Shown in pieces: positions 8,514 through 16,321 of a stretch of 33,812 nt of DNA. Numbering within the stretch: the first letter of the stretch is position 1; the number at the start of each line of letters is the position of its first letter. Under the pieces are notes generated by a model. It did no database searches. It was given only the letters and a program-made list of their open reading frames with translations, and was not told where the DNA came from. The stretch comes from Candidatus Dormiibacterota bacterium (lineage in GTDB: Bacteria > Chloroflexota > Dormibacteria > Dormibacterales > Dormibacteraceae): the NCBI GenBank assembly GCA_003151665.1, contig PLYD01000060.1, positions 230 through 34,041 of the forward strand. The letters are read 5' to 3'. The position numbers and the translations under genes are program-made.

Positions 8514-8666
8514 TTAGACGGGCTTGGCCTGGGAAAGCACCTGCTCTCGGGTCACACCTTCCATGTGGTGGACCTCCGAGGCGTGTTGCTTAACCCCCGC
8601 GACGAGCTTGTCCTCGTCGTCGGTTTCCAGCACCCAACCGCACTCACACTCGACTCGCTTCTTCAT
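8514..8666 (-). CDS. Small DUF1059-type zinc-ribbon-like protein
   Basis: A 50-residue ORF. It begins MKKRVECECGWVLETDDED and continues with KQHASEVHHMEG, giving Cys7, Cys9, His28 and His33, the likely metal-binding set of the DUF1059 family (CxCG near the start and a helix with HxxxxH). The ATG at 8666 has GGAG nine bases upstream. It is the first gene of a two-gene unit with the YCII protein. A 5-bp inverted repeat at 8480-8493 and the palindrome CCTTATAAGG at 8469-8478 lie between the two. Function is unknown; metal binding is inferred from the residues. Confidence 0.8.
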   Translation of the reverse strand: MKKRVECECGWVLETDDEDKLVAGVKQHASEVHHMEGVTREQVLSQAKPV

Positions 8667-8741
8667 GGCGTCTCCTTGGTTCGAACGGGCCCGACGCTTA
8701 GCATCTTGGCCGGAGGGCTTTGGGGAATCTTTGGAGGCTGA

Positions 8742-9503
8742 TTGCTAAGAATCTACCTTTCTGGCGAGGTGCAGGCGGAGCGCGATGGGCGCCTCCTGCG
8801 TGAGTCGACGCTGGGCGGGCCCCAGGGCCGGTTCGTGCTTGCGTATCTCGTGAGCGAAAGGAAGCGCGCGGTCACGCAAGGGGAGCTGGCTGAAGCCCTG
8901 TGGCATGAATCACTGCCGCCTTCGTGGGCGGTCGCGCTCAGCGCGATCATCAGCCGCCTGCGATCGCGCCTGGCGACGCTGGGCCTGGTCCGCTCGCACA
9001 TCATCGGCAACGCGTTCGGTTGCTACCAGTTCTCGGCGCCGGCCGACACGTGGGTCGACCTCGAAGCGGCGCTTGCGGGAGTCGATGCGGCTGAAGGTTT
9101 CATCGCCGGCGGCAACCCGCAGGCAGCCTATGGTCCGTCGTTGATCGCAACGACGATCCTTCGCCGCCCCTTTTTGCCCGGAGACGACGGGCCGTGGGCG
9201 GAGGAGAAGCGCGTGGCCTTGGCGGCCGCGCTGGTCAGGGCTCTGGACAGCAGGGTGGAGGCGCTTGCCGCGAATGGGGAGGTGGAGCTGGCAATGACGC
9301 ACGCGCGAGAGGCGGTGCGGATGGAGCCCTACCGCGAGTCGGGCTACCGGCGCCTGATGCGCATGCACGTGCGCAACGGCGATCGCGGGGAGGCGATCCG
9401 CTCGTACTTGGACTGCAAGCGGTTGCTGGAGTCCGAGCTCGGTGTCGGCCCATCGGATGAGACGGACTCCCTCTATCGAGAGATCGCAGGCCAGGCGGTG
9501 TAA
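8742..9503 (+). CDS. BTAD-domain transcriptional regulator (SARP-like)
   Basis: 253 residues. Residues 1-95 form a winged-helix DNA-binding region (LSGEVQAERDGR, then GPQGRFVLAYLVSERKRAVTQGELAEALW and AVALSAIISRLRSRL), the arrangement seen in AfsR/SARP N-termini. Residues 100-250 are a helical BTAD repeat domain (YGPSLIATTILRRPFLPGDDGPWAEEKR, then AMTHAREAVRMEPYRESGYRRLMRMH and SYLDCKRLLESELGVGPSDET). There is no ATPase domain. The start is TTG at 8742, preceded by GGAGG at seven bases. It is divergent from the DUF1059 gene and 40 bp before the sigma factor, so it may regulate that operon. The target is unknown. Confidence 0.87.
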   Translation: MLRIYLSGEVQAERDGRLLRESTLGGPQGRFVLAYLVSERKRAVTQGELAEALWHESLPPSWAVALSAIISRLRSRLATLGLVRSHIIGNAFGCYQFSAPADTWVDLEAALAGVDAAEGFIAGGNPQAAYGPSLIATTILRRPFLPGDDGPWAEEKRVALAAALVRALDSRVEALAANGEVELAMTHAREAVRMEPYRESGYRRLMRMHVRNGDRGEAIRSYLDCKRLLESELGVGPSDETDSLYREIAGQAV

Positions 9504-9543
9504 CAGAAGTGCCTGTCCGAACGTACAACCGGTTACGGACATC

Positions 9544-10083
9544 TTGATAGCGGACCCGCTGGCGGAGGAGCGACTCCGGCGCGCAAGAGCCGGCGATGCC
9601 TTTGCGTTCGGTGAGCTGCTCGCGCCCGTCCTCGACTCAGGTTTCCGACTGGCCATGACGATGCTCAAAGACAGGAACGCTGCGGAGGACGCCGTCCAGG
9701 AGGCGGCGTTGAAGAGCTGGCGCAAGCTGGATCGGTTCCGGTACGGCGCGGACCTGAGGCCATGGTTCCTGGCGATCGTCGCCAACGAGTGCCGCACGAC
9801 GCGCCGCTCGCGGTGGTGGCAGGTGATTCGGACAGACGAGGTCGAGCCGCGCGAGCCGGCCACATTGTCGGAAGGCGGCTGGGCGGACAGCATCGACCTG
9901 AACGCGGCCCTCGACCAGCTTCCGAAGCACCACCTGCTGACCCTGACTCTGTACTACCACCTCGATCTACCGATCGAGGAGGTTGCTGGTGTGCTCGGTT
10001 GTTCCACCGGCGCCGCGCGCCAACGCATTCATCGAGCCCTCGCTGCCTTGCGGCCCGGAATGGTTTTGGAGGTGGGTCGATGA
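9544..10083 (+). CDS. ECF-type RNA polymerase sigma factor
   Basis: About 179 residues. Region 2 is visible as AFGELLAPVLDSGFRLAMTM, then DRNAAEDAVQEAALKSWRK and LRPWFLAIVANECRTTRR. Region 4 is ALDQLPKHHLLTLTLYYHL, then IEEVAGVLGCSTGAARQRIH and a helix ending ALR, which binds the -35 element. No extra C-terminal domain is seen. The start is uncertain: ATG at 9442 would overlap the BTAD gene by 62 bases and add unconserved Arg-rich sequence, so TTG at 9544 is preferred although its ribosome site is weak. The stop overlaps the next start (ATGA), coupling it to the membrane propeller protein, its probable anti-sigma or sensor partner. Confidence 0.88.
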   Translation: MIADPLAEERLRRARAGDAFAFGELLAPVLDSGFRLAMTMLKDRNAAEDAVQEAALKSWRKLDRFRYGADLRPWFLAIVANECRTTRRSRWWQVIRTDEVEPREPATLSEGGWADSIDLNAALDQLPKHHLLTLTLYYHLDLPIEEVAGVLGCSTGAARQRIHRALAALRPGMVLEVGR

Positions 10084-11300
10084 CACAAGAAGAGCGCGAG
10101 CTCCGGCGTGCATTGGAGGCGCGGAGCGGCGAGGTGACGCCGCAGTTTCGAGCGAGACTGAGCTCGGCGCTCACCGAGGGCAGGCCGGCATCAAACTTCC
10201 TGCCGGCGCTGCCGGCGCTGCCGGCGCTGGCGGCGGTGGCCGCAGTCGTGCTCGTGTTCGCGACGGTGGGCGTGCTGCTGCTGGCGCGACAGGCTCGCAA
10301 CCATCCACCGCCGGTCGCGGCAAACACGCCGACCGCCAGCGCGACTCCTACGCCGACCGCTATACCGACGGCCACGCCGGTCGCTGGCGTGGTGGCCGGG
10401 GTCCTCACCAAGCCGCCAGGGCGAATCGACCTGCCGGCAGGCGCGCAGCTGAGCGCTCCCTCCCGCTATGTGATCTGGGCGCTCATGGTTGACCAGTACC
10501 TATATCGCTCAACGGATCGTGGCGCGACGTGGAAGCAAGAACCGCTGCCGCCCCCACAGGGCCATTTGCCGCAACCTGAGCTTTCGTTCGTGAGCGATGC
10601 GGACGGTTGGGTGATACGAGGCGGTTCGTCAGTCGCGCAGCTTGACCCGTGCGGGATCCAAGCGACGGCTGTCTGGCATACGACCGACGCCGGCACGACG
10701 TGGCAGTTGCTTCCGTCGAAAGGCATTGCCGCATCTGATTGCAAGAGCGGACTATCCTTCGTAGATTCGAGCCGCGGCTTTCTCGGAGCCTGGGATCGCA
10801 ACCACCCGGCCATCATCTACCGAACTTCGGATGGCGGCCAGACGTGGACTGCATCCCAGCCTTTGCCCGATCCACCAGGATTCAAGACGGTGTGTAGCGG
10901 ATGCATCGGCATTCAGACGGGACCTGTTCGAGCTTTCGGATCGACGCTCCTTGTCTCGGCGTGGCAGCCATCCGACCCAGGCACTCAATACGTATTCAGT
11001 TCGATTGACGGTGGCGCGACCTGGACTTACGCAGCCAGCCCACCGAGGCAGGATGGCAATGTTGATTTCGTGACGGCGACGAGGTGGCTCGAGCTCATCG
11101 GCCCAGGACAGTCAAAGGAGACAACCGACGCTGGTGCGACATGGCATGCCTTTGCATCCGACTATTCGCAGGCGGCGCCAATCGCGGCCGACTTCGTGTT
11201 CGCCGACTCCCAGGTTGGGTACGGGACGGTGCGCGGAGAGATATCGCGAACTGCCGACGGTGGCCTGCACTGGGTGCAGATCAAGTCGCCCGGAACCTAG
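10080..11300 (+). CDS. Membrane-anchored Asp-box (YCF48/BNR-like) propeller, candidate anti-sigma sensor
   Basis: 406 residues. Residues 1-40 are charged (EERELRRALEARSGEV) and cytosolic. Residues 47-69 form a single transmembrane helix after an LPALPALPAL repeat encoded by a 9-bp tandem repeat. Residues 75-100 are a Thr/Pro/Ala-rich linker. The rest is a beta-propeller with six Asp-box motifs: STDRGATW, TTDAGTTW, TSDGGQTW, SIDGGATW, TTDAGATW and TADGGLHW. This layout (short cytosolic segment, helix, external propeller) next to a coupled sigma gene suggests a sensor or anti-sigma factor, although no zinc-binding anti-sigma motif is visible. The TAG stop lies within a CTAG shared with the converging gene. 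YCF48-like propellers otherwise assist photosystem II assembly, which is not relevant here. Confidence 0.8.
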   Translation: MTQEERELRRALEARSGEVTPQFRARLSSALTEGRPASNFLPALPALPALAAVAAVVLVFATVGVLLLARQARNHPPPVAANTPTASATPTPTAIPTATPVAGVVAGVLTKPPGRIDLPAGAQLSAPSRYVIWALMVDQYLYRSTDRGATWKQEPLPPPQGHLPQPELSFVSDADGWVIRGGSSVAQLDPCGIQATAVWHTTDAGTTWQLLPSKGIAASDCKSGLSFVDSSRGFLGAWDRNHPAIIYRTSDGGQTWTASQPLPDPPGFKTVCSGCIGIQTGPVRAFGSTLLVSAWQPSDPGTQYVFSSIDGGATWTYAASPPRQDGNVDFVTATRWLELIGPGQSKETTDAGATWHAFASDYSQAAPIAADFVFADSQVGYGTVRGEISRTADGGLHWVQIKSPGT

Positions 11301-11665
11301 CGAGTCGCGGGGACGAGCAGGCCTCGAAGAGCTGACGCCAGCCACGCGCCGGTCAGGCCGAGCAGCAGGCCGACCACACAAGTAAGGAAGAGTGGAATCG
11401 CCGGCTGACCGGTGAACCCCATGATCGCGGCGAGGCTGCGCGCCGCCGGCCCGAGGCCGTAATACACCTGCAAGACGGCCAGGCCGAAGCCCCAACTCAC
11501 AACGCCTGCACCTGCGCCTGCCGGAATCGCCACCCGGCCTTGACCGATCACGGCGCCGATTATCAGACCCGCGGCGAACGTCAACCACCAGGCGCCCAAT
11601 AGAAGGCCGGCTAGCGAAATGGCCAGGCCGATGAGCGTGATGAAGACCCAAACCCAGCCTTTCAT
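11297..11665 (-). CDS. Small polytopic membrane protein
   Basis: 122 residues with about four hydrophobic helices: WVWVFITLIGLAISLAGLLL, LTFAAGLIIGAVIG, GAGAGVVSWGFGLAVLQVYY and IPLFLTCVVGLLLGLTGAWL. No family is recognised. The ATG at 11665 overlaps the TGA of the upstream penicillin-acylase gene (ATGA), so the two are translationally coupled. Its stop shares a CTAG with the convergent propeller gene. It might help export, anchor or protect the cell from the acylase, but this is inference from position alone. Confidence 0.78.
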   Translation of the reverse strand: MKGWVWVFITLIGLAISLAGLLLGAWWLTFAAGLIIGAVIGQGRVAIPAGAGAGVVSWGFGLAVLQVYYGLGPAARSLAAIMGFTGQPAIPLFLTCVVGLLLGLTGAWLASALRGLLVPATR

Positions 11666-14295
11666 GGCTGCATCGCCCACGTCGCCACGCCAGGTGCGAA
11701 TGACGCTTCGTCGGCGGACAGCATCGGCGCGTACAGGCCGCTCCACCACGTATCGACCTTGTTCTCGTACCACGTCGAAGCGGGGTTCTCGCTCTGCCCG
11801 CCCGGATAAATACCGCTGAAGGTCTTGGTGCCCCAGTCGACGACCATCCGCCAGCTCGGGCCGTGGGTCGAGGGATCGCCGCCAGCGGCCAGAGGGGTGT
11901 TGCCGTCGCCGCGGTCGGGCCTCGGTCCGTAGTTAAGGCCCGAGATTTGCGCGAGGTTCTCGAGTACGCGGGTGTGGAGCTTGCCCCACGTCCACGATCC
12001 GGGATCGCCGCCCAGCTTGGTGCTCAGCGTTGAGAACGCCGAATGGAACGCCGCGCGTAACGTCGCTTCCTGGGCTGACGGCGAGCTCAGGGTCGACGCC
12101 TCGAGGTACTGACCCAGCGCATCGTCCAGCTCGTGCCGGTCCACCGTGACGTTCTTGGCCTTCCACGTGGGATCGAACGTTTGCGAGAGGTACGACTGCC
12201 AGAACGTCGACCAGATCGATGCGGCGGCCGAGTTCGTTTCCATCCGGAAGTCCCAACCCGCCAGCAGGTCTCGCGCCTGTTGTTCGGATGGTGTGAGCTG
12301 ATCGCGCGCCAGCGCTTGCACGAGGATCGGCGTGATCTCTGACGCGAGGAAATCGCGCGTGTCAGTCTGCAGCGCCATCATGTCGGCCGCGCTGAGCTTG
12401 CCCGGCTGGTTCAGCACGCGCTTGATCTCGTTCGCCCGGTAACCGGGGTCGAAGAAGTTCGAGGCGGTGCCGATGTAGTACGCGTAGTCGGGTCCAACCT
12501 GGCGCTGGTTCGCGCTCCACACGATGTTGGTCGGCGGGTCGTAGATCTGCGGGATGTCGTCGTAGGGCACGGTGCCGGTGACGTCGTACTCGCCGGTGCC
12601 CGGCATCGGCAGCCACGGTTGGCCCTGCGCCACCAGCGGGTAGTAGCCCGCGGAGATCAGGCCGATGTTGCCCGCATCATCCGCGTAGACGAAGTTGTGC
12701 GTAGGCGAGTGCCAGTCGCGCAACGCGTCGCGAAACTCCTGGTAATTGGAAGCCTGGCCGACATGCATCAGGACGCTGAAGTCCTGCGATGGAATGTTGC
12801 CCGCCCACCACACCGATGTGGTCAGGCCGCGCTCGCTGATCACCGGTCCATGGGTGCTGAGCTTTACGACAAGGTGGTCGGTGGTGCCGCCCAGGATGGG
12901 GATGTCGTAGCTGACCGAAGTGTAGTTGTGCCAGTCGTTCTTCCAGAAGTACTGGCCGGGGTGGGCGCTGTCCTCCTTCTCCTCGTAGAAGAAGGTCTGC
13001 TGGTTCTGCGCGTCGGTCAGGCTCCAGGAGATGTGTTGGTTGTGGCCGATCAGCACCACTGGCGTGCCGGGGATGCTGACGCCGCTCGTGTGATAGTCGG
13101 GCGAGTCCTCGGTCAGCTGGAACCAGATCGAGGGCAGGGTGAGGTGGAGGTGGGGATCGCCCGCCATCAGCGCGCCACCGCTCACGCTCTTGGCTCCGGC
13201 CACCGCCCAGTTGTTGCTGGCGCCGCCTGTGGCGACGAGGCCGGGCGGGAGGTTTGCCAGGCGGTTGTGCAGCGCTAGCGCGGTCGCGGCTTCGGAGTCC
13301 GTGACCGAGCTCAGCACCGTGATCGGGGCGGGCTTGGCCTGGGTCGGATAGGGGCCCGGGTCGTAGGGCGATTGGGGATTCGGGGGGAGGACCGGGAACC
13401 ATTGCTGTGTGAGGTCGGGGCCGAGAGACTTGTTGAGCAGCTCCATCACCAGTGGCGTGTCGGTGAAGTTGAGCGTCTGCGTCATGTCGCCTTTGACGAT
13501 GAGGGTGTCGATCGGCGTCCACGGCTGGGGCTGGTAGCCGAGCAGCGTGAACATCACGTCGAGCTGATGCGTTTTCTTCGCCTCGTCGATCCTGTCGTTG
13601 ACGCCCTTGGCGTAGGCGGTCAGCGCGACTTTGGTGGTGTCATCGGCTTGGGCCCATTCCAGCTGCGCGGTTCGCAGGAGGCCAAGTTGTAGCTCGAATC
13701 GGTCGCTGTCGAGCGCGGCCTTGCCGACGACCTGCGACAGAAGGCCCTCGCCCTGGCGGCGCTCCAGGTCCATCTGGAAGAGGCGGAAGCGGGCGTGGAC
13801 GTAACCCACGGCGAGGAAGAGGTCGGCGTCGGTTTGCGCTACGACGTGGGCGGTGCCGTCCTTTTCGAACATGACACGGACCGGTTGCTGGAGGCCTGGG
13901 ATGGTGAGAGTTTGGCTCTGGACGGTGGCGGCGTCGGCGGCCATGGTCCAGGCGCCGGTGGCCGGGTTGAAGGCGGGGCCGAGGGCGGGGAGGGGGCCGG
14001 CGCCGATGAAGGAGGCGTAGAGGACGGCGGCGGAGACGAGAAGGGCCAAGAGGGCGTTGATTGCGCTAAGGGGGCGCCGGGGGCGGCGCGGAGCGCGCTG
14101 CGTGTGGGTAGGCACGTCCGGAATGTCGGTGGTTTTTGGGTCGTTAGTTTTAAGAGGGGCTTCGCCGGCGGGGTCGAGCGTCACTGCGGAAAAGTGTGAG
14201 CCAACGGTGATCGGGCCGTGCCCTGAGGCGACCAAATGGCCCGAACGGCGCCAATAACGACCCTTGGGTTCAAGGAGCCGACCAACCGTGCCCAA
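11662..14295 (-). CDS. Penicillin-acylase-family N-terminal nucleophile hydrolase
   Basis: The ORF encodes up to 877 residues. A transmembrane or signal-anchor helix lies near residues 78-100 (NALLALLVSAAVLYASFIGAG). The acylase alpha region follows (IPGLQQPVRVMFEKDGTAHV, YVHARFRLFQMDLERRQGEG). The autoprocessing site is GASNNWAVAG, with the nucleophile Ser at about 360 as the new N-terminus. Beta-chain features include GDPHLHLTLPSIWFQ, IGHNQHISWSLTDAQNQQTF, SANQRQ and the asparagine in HNFVYADDAGNIG. The family cleaves amide bonds such as penicillins, acyl-homoserine lactones or acyl amino acids outside the membrane. The true start may lie inside the ORF (for example GTG near 14184), because the first 50 residues look noncoding. 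The small membrane protein is coupled downstream. Confidence 0.87.
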   Translation of the reverse strand: MGTVGRLLEPKGRYWRRSGHLVASGHGPITVGSHFSAVTLDPAGEAPLKTNDPKTTDIPDVPTHTQRAPRRPRRPLSAINALLALLVSAAVLYASFIGAGPLPALGPAFNPATGAWTMAADAATVQSQTLTIPGLQQPVRVMFEKDGTAHVVAQTDADLFLAVGYVHARFRLFQMDLERRQGEGLLSQVVGKAALDSDRFELQLGLLRTAQLEWAQADDTTKVALTAYAKGVNDRIDEAKKTHQLDVMFTLLGYQPQPWTPIDTLIVKGDMTQTLNFTDTPLVMELLNKSLGPDLTQQWFPVLPPNPQSPYDPGPYPTQAKPAPITVLSSVTDSEAATALALHNRLANLPPGLVATGGASNNWAVAGAKSVSGGALMAGDPHLHLTLPSIWFQLTEDSPDYHTSGVSIPGTPVVLIGHNQHISWSLTDAQNQQTFFYEEKEDSAHPGQYFWKNDWHNYTSVSYDIPILGGTTDHLVVKLSTHGPVISERGLTTSVWWAGNIPSQDFSVLMHVGQASNYQEFRDALRDWHSPTHNFVYADDAGNIGLISAGYYPLVAQGQPWLPMPGTGEYDVTGTVPYDDIPQIYDPPTNIVWSANQRQVGPDYAYYIGTASNFFDPGYRANEIKRVLNQPGKLSAADMMALQTDTRDFLASEITPILVQALARDQLTPSEQQARDLLAGWDFRMETNSAAASIWSTFWQSYLSQTFDPTWKAKNVTVDRHELDDALGQYLEASTLSSPSAQEATLRAAFHSAFSTLSTKLGGDPGSWTWGKLHTRVLENLAQISGLNYGPRPDRGDGNTPLAAGGDPSTHGPSWRMVVDWGTKTFSGIYPGGQSENPASTWYENKVDTWWSGLYAPMLSADEASFAPGVATWAMQP

Positions 14296-14312
14296 GTGGC
14301 GACAAGGCGTCG

Positions 14313-14423
14313 CTACCCCTCTTCTTTCGCCGCTTCCTCTCTGCCCCGGCGCGCGATCTCCGCGACGACCGTTGGATCAGCCAGCGTTGTCGTGCCCTTG
14401 GGCTTGGCGGTCGTCCCGCTCAT
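14313..14423 (-). CDS. Possible 36-residue protein upstream of the acylase gene
   Basis: An ATG at 14423 opens 36 codons with a balanced composition (MSGTTAKPKGTTTL, then a helical ADPTVVAEIARRGREEAAKEEG). The C-terminal half could form an amphipathic helix. The ribosome site is poor; GGAGG lies about 20 bases upstream inside an 11-base inverted repeat (GGAGGTCCTCC). No family is recognised. It may be a small protein gene, or the leader region of the acylase operon. Codon-level conservation would decide. Confidence 0.3.
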   Translation of the reverse strand: MSGTTAKPKGTTTLADPTVVAEIARRGREEAAKEEG

Positions 14424-14636
14424 ATATAGAAGGAAGAGGAGGTCCTCCGTGGCTGTCGTGACCCGTCACCCGGTAAACATCCCACGGGGTGGATGAGGGC
14501 TGCAACCCTTTTGCAGACCCGCAGCGCACTCTGAAACGTTGGACGTAGTAGACCTCACTTGGGGCAGACTACCCTGTCCTATCGCGTAATCCGGCAAATC
14601 TGGGTCGAACGCCCAGTTTAGGAGAGCAAGCAGCCT

Positions 14637-16202
14637 ATGCAGCCCGGCGTCGTTGCTTTAAGGGGAGCTATCACAGCCGCCTGGGAGGAGGACCTGCGTG
14701 CCGTCCGCCAGGACGGCTATGACACGGGTGTTGGCAAAGAAGCGTTGGTCTTCATCCAGCGCTTTTACTCGCTCGTCTCCCAGCTTCGCACGCCGATCCA
14801 GCGCACATGGGGTCGGGGAGGCCTGGTTCACGTGGCCGACAACCCCGACGTCACCGGGCCCGGGCAGCGCGTTTCGCAGACCAGGATCAAGCTGCGAAAC
14901 CACGGCGACCTGGTCGCCGTCGAAGGCTTCACCTACAGCGACGGAGCGTCCAAGCCCAACCCTTCGCTGGGGCTCGACGGCGAGATCAAGGTCGCGGGGG
15001 TGGGTGGTTTCGTCTTCGTCCAGGAGCTCTACCGCACGATGGTCGGCTTCCTGGAGGTCGCCCTGGGCGTGGACCTGCAGCTGAACGGTTCGGGCTGGCT
15101 TTACGAGCAGGCCGCAGCGAGCTACTTCGTCGCCAACGGTCGGTGGCCTACAGTCGGCGAGCTCTACCAGGGGGCGACGCGTGAGTTCGCCGTGGACGAG
15201 ACCTTCGAGCGCGTGATCGCGATATTCGCGCCGGATGAGGCGTCCAGCGGCGAATCCGAGGTGAAGCTCAGCCTTGATCAGCTTCGCCGCTCCCGAGACA
15301 CCCAGGGCGAGCTCGACATCTTTGTCCAGGCGATCCGCCTGGCCGTCGACGCCGACCAGGCTGTCGAAAGGGTGACCAGCGACGACGCGGCTCGAGAGCT
15401 CAACCTCGATCCGCCGACCACCGCCAAGCTAGGGCGGCTGCTCAGCCTGGCCCCCGACATATGCCGGGAAGGCGAGGTGGTTGACGGCTTTTTGAGCTGG
15501 AGCTACCTCCCTTCCTACAACGTCCACTTTTTCCGCCGGGCCAAAACCATCGACGACTATCTGGCAGTTGTCGGCAACCTGAATCCAAGGGACGGTACGG
15601 GCGACGTCGCCCTGACCGCCCCCGGGCCGGTCAACGGGGAGCTCCTGCCGGACGGCGTGGTCACATTCTTGATGACCGATGTCGTCGAGTCGACGCCGAT
15701 CTGGCTCCAGAAGCGGGCTCAGATGTACGCGGCAATGAAGCGCCACGACCAGCTGCTGACCGCGGCCATCGAGGGCAACGGCGGGGTGGTGCTCAAGGAA
15801 CGAGGGGAGGGGGACAGCTTCTTCGCCGTCTTCCTCCGGGCGACGGACGCGGTGGCCGCGGCCTTCGACGCCCAGAAGGCGCTCATGACCGAACCATGGA
15901 CCGACAAGATCCCCATCAGCGTCCGCATGGCGGTGCTCACCGGGGAGGCCGACGCGCAGGATCGCGACTACCGGGCGCCCGCCGTCAACCGGTGCGCCAA
16001 GCTGCGCCGACGCGCGGTCGGCAACCAGATCCTGGTGTCCGAGGCGACCTACTCCATCGTCGCCGACATCCTGCGAGACGACATCCGGCTGGTCAGCGTC
16101 GGCAAGCGCCGGTTGGAAGGCCACGACCGCCACGAAGAGGTTTACGTGGTGCAGCACCCTGAGCTGGCGTTGGAGCCGGCTGTCGCCGAGGACGAAGGCT
16201 AA
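14637..16202 (+). CDS. Class III adenylate/guanylate cyclase with unassigned N-terminal half
   Basis: 521 residues. Residues 340-510 are a class III nucleotide cyclase catalytic domain: VTFLMTDVVESTPIW with metal Asp348, VVLKERGEGDSFFAVF with the second metal Asp near 393, RMAVLTGEADAQDRDYRAPAVNR, and NQILVSEATYSIV. The spacing of about 45 residues between the two Asp is right for the family, and the Lys in VLKERGEGD fits an ATP-specific cyclase. Residues 1-300 carry no recognised domain. They contain KEALVFIQRFYSLVSQLRTPIQ and a helical LDQLRRSRDTQGELDIFVQAI segment and may be a sensor. No membrane helix is visible. GGAG lies about 13 bases before the ATG. A cytosolic cAMP-forming role is inferred. 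Confidence 0.86.
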   Translation: MQPGVVALRGAITAAWEEDLRAVRQDGYDTGVGKEALVFIQRFYSLVSQLRTPIQRTWGRGGLVHVADNPDVTGPGQRVSQTRIKLRNHGDLVAVEGFTYSDGASKPNPSLGLDGEIKVAGVGGFVFVQELYRTMVGFLEVALGVDLQLNGSGWLYEQAAASYFVANGRWPTVGELYQGATREFAVDETFERVIAIFAPDEASSGESEVKLSLDQLRRSRDTQGELDIFVQAIRLAVDADQAVERVTSDDAARELNLDPPTTAKLGRLLSLAPDICREGEVVDGFLSWSYLPSYNVHFFRRAKTIDDYLAVVGNLNPRDGTGDVALTAPGPVNGELLPDGVVTFLMTDVVESTPIWLQKRAQMYAAMKRHDQLLTAAIEGNGGVVLKERGEGDSFFAVFLRATDAVAAAFDAQKALMTEPWTDKIPISVRMAVLTGEADAQDRDYRAPAVNRCAKLRRRAVGNQILVSEATYSIVADILRDDIRLVSVGKRRLEGHDRHEEVYVVQHPELALEPAVAEDEG

Positions 16203-16221
16203 GCCTCACAAGAATTCGCGT

Positions 16222-16254
16222 TAAGGGAGATGAAAAGTCTCCTGTCCGCCCTTA
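16222..16254 (+). terminator. Candidate terminator after the cyclase gene
   Basis: TAAGGG at 16222-16227 pairs with CCCTTA at 16249-16254. A smaller inner GGAGA/TCTCC helix is possible. It is followed by TTCTTCTTC, a mixed T-rich tract, and lies 20 bp past the stop. Confidence 0.4.
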
Positions 16255-16321
16255 TTCTTCTTCACACAGCCCCTAAATGCGGGGCACAAGTGCACGAAGT
16301 TACGAGGATGGGAGTGGGTCG

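Noticed and set aside
11297..11300. CTAG shared by two converging stop codons as a regulatory signal
   Set aside because: Such overlaps are common in compact genomes and also occur here at 19297-19300.
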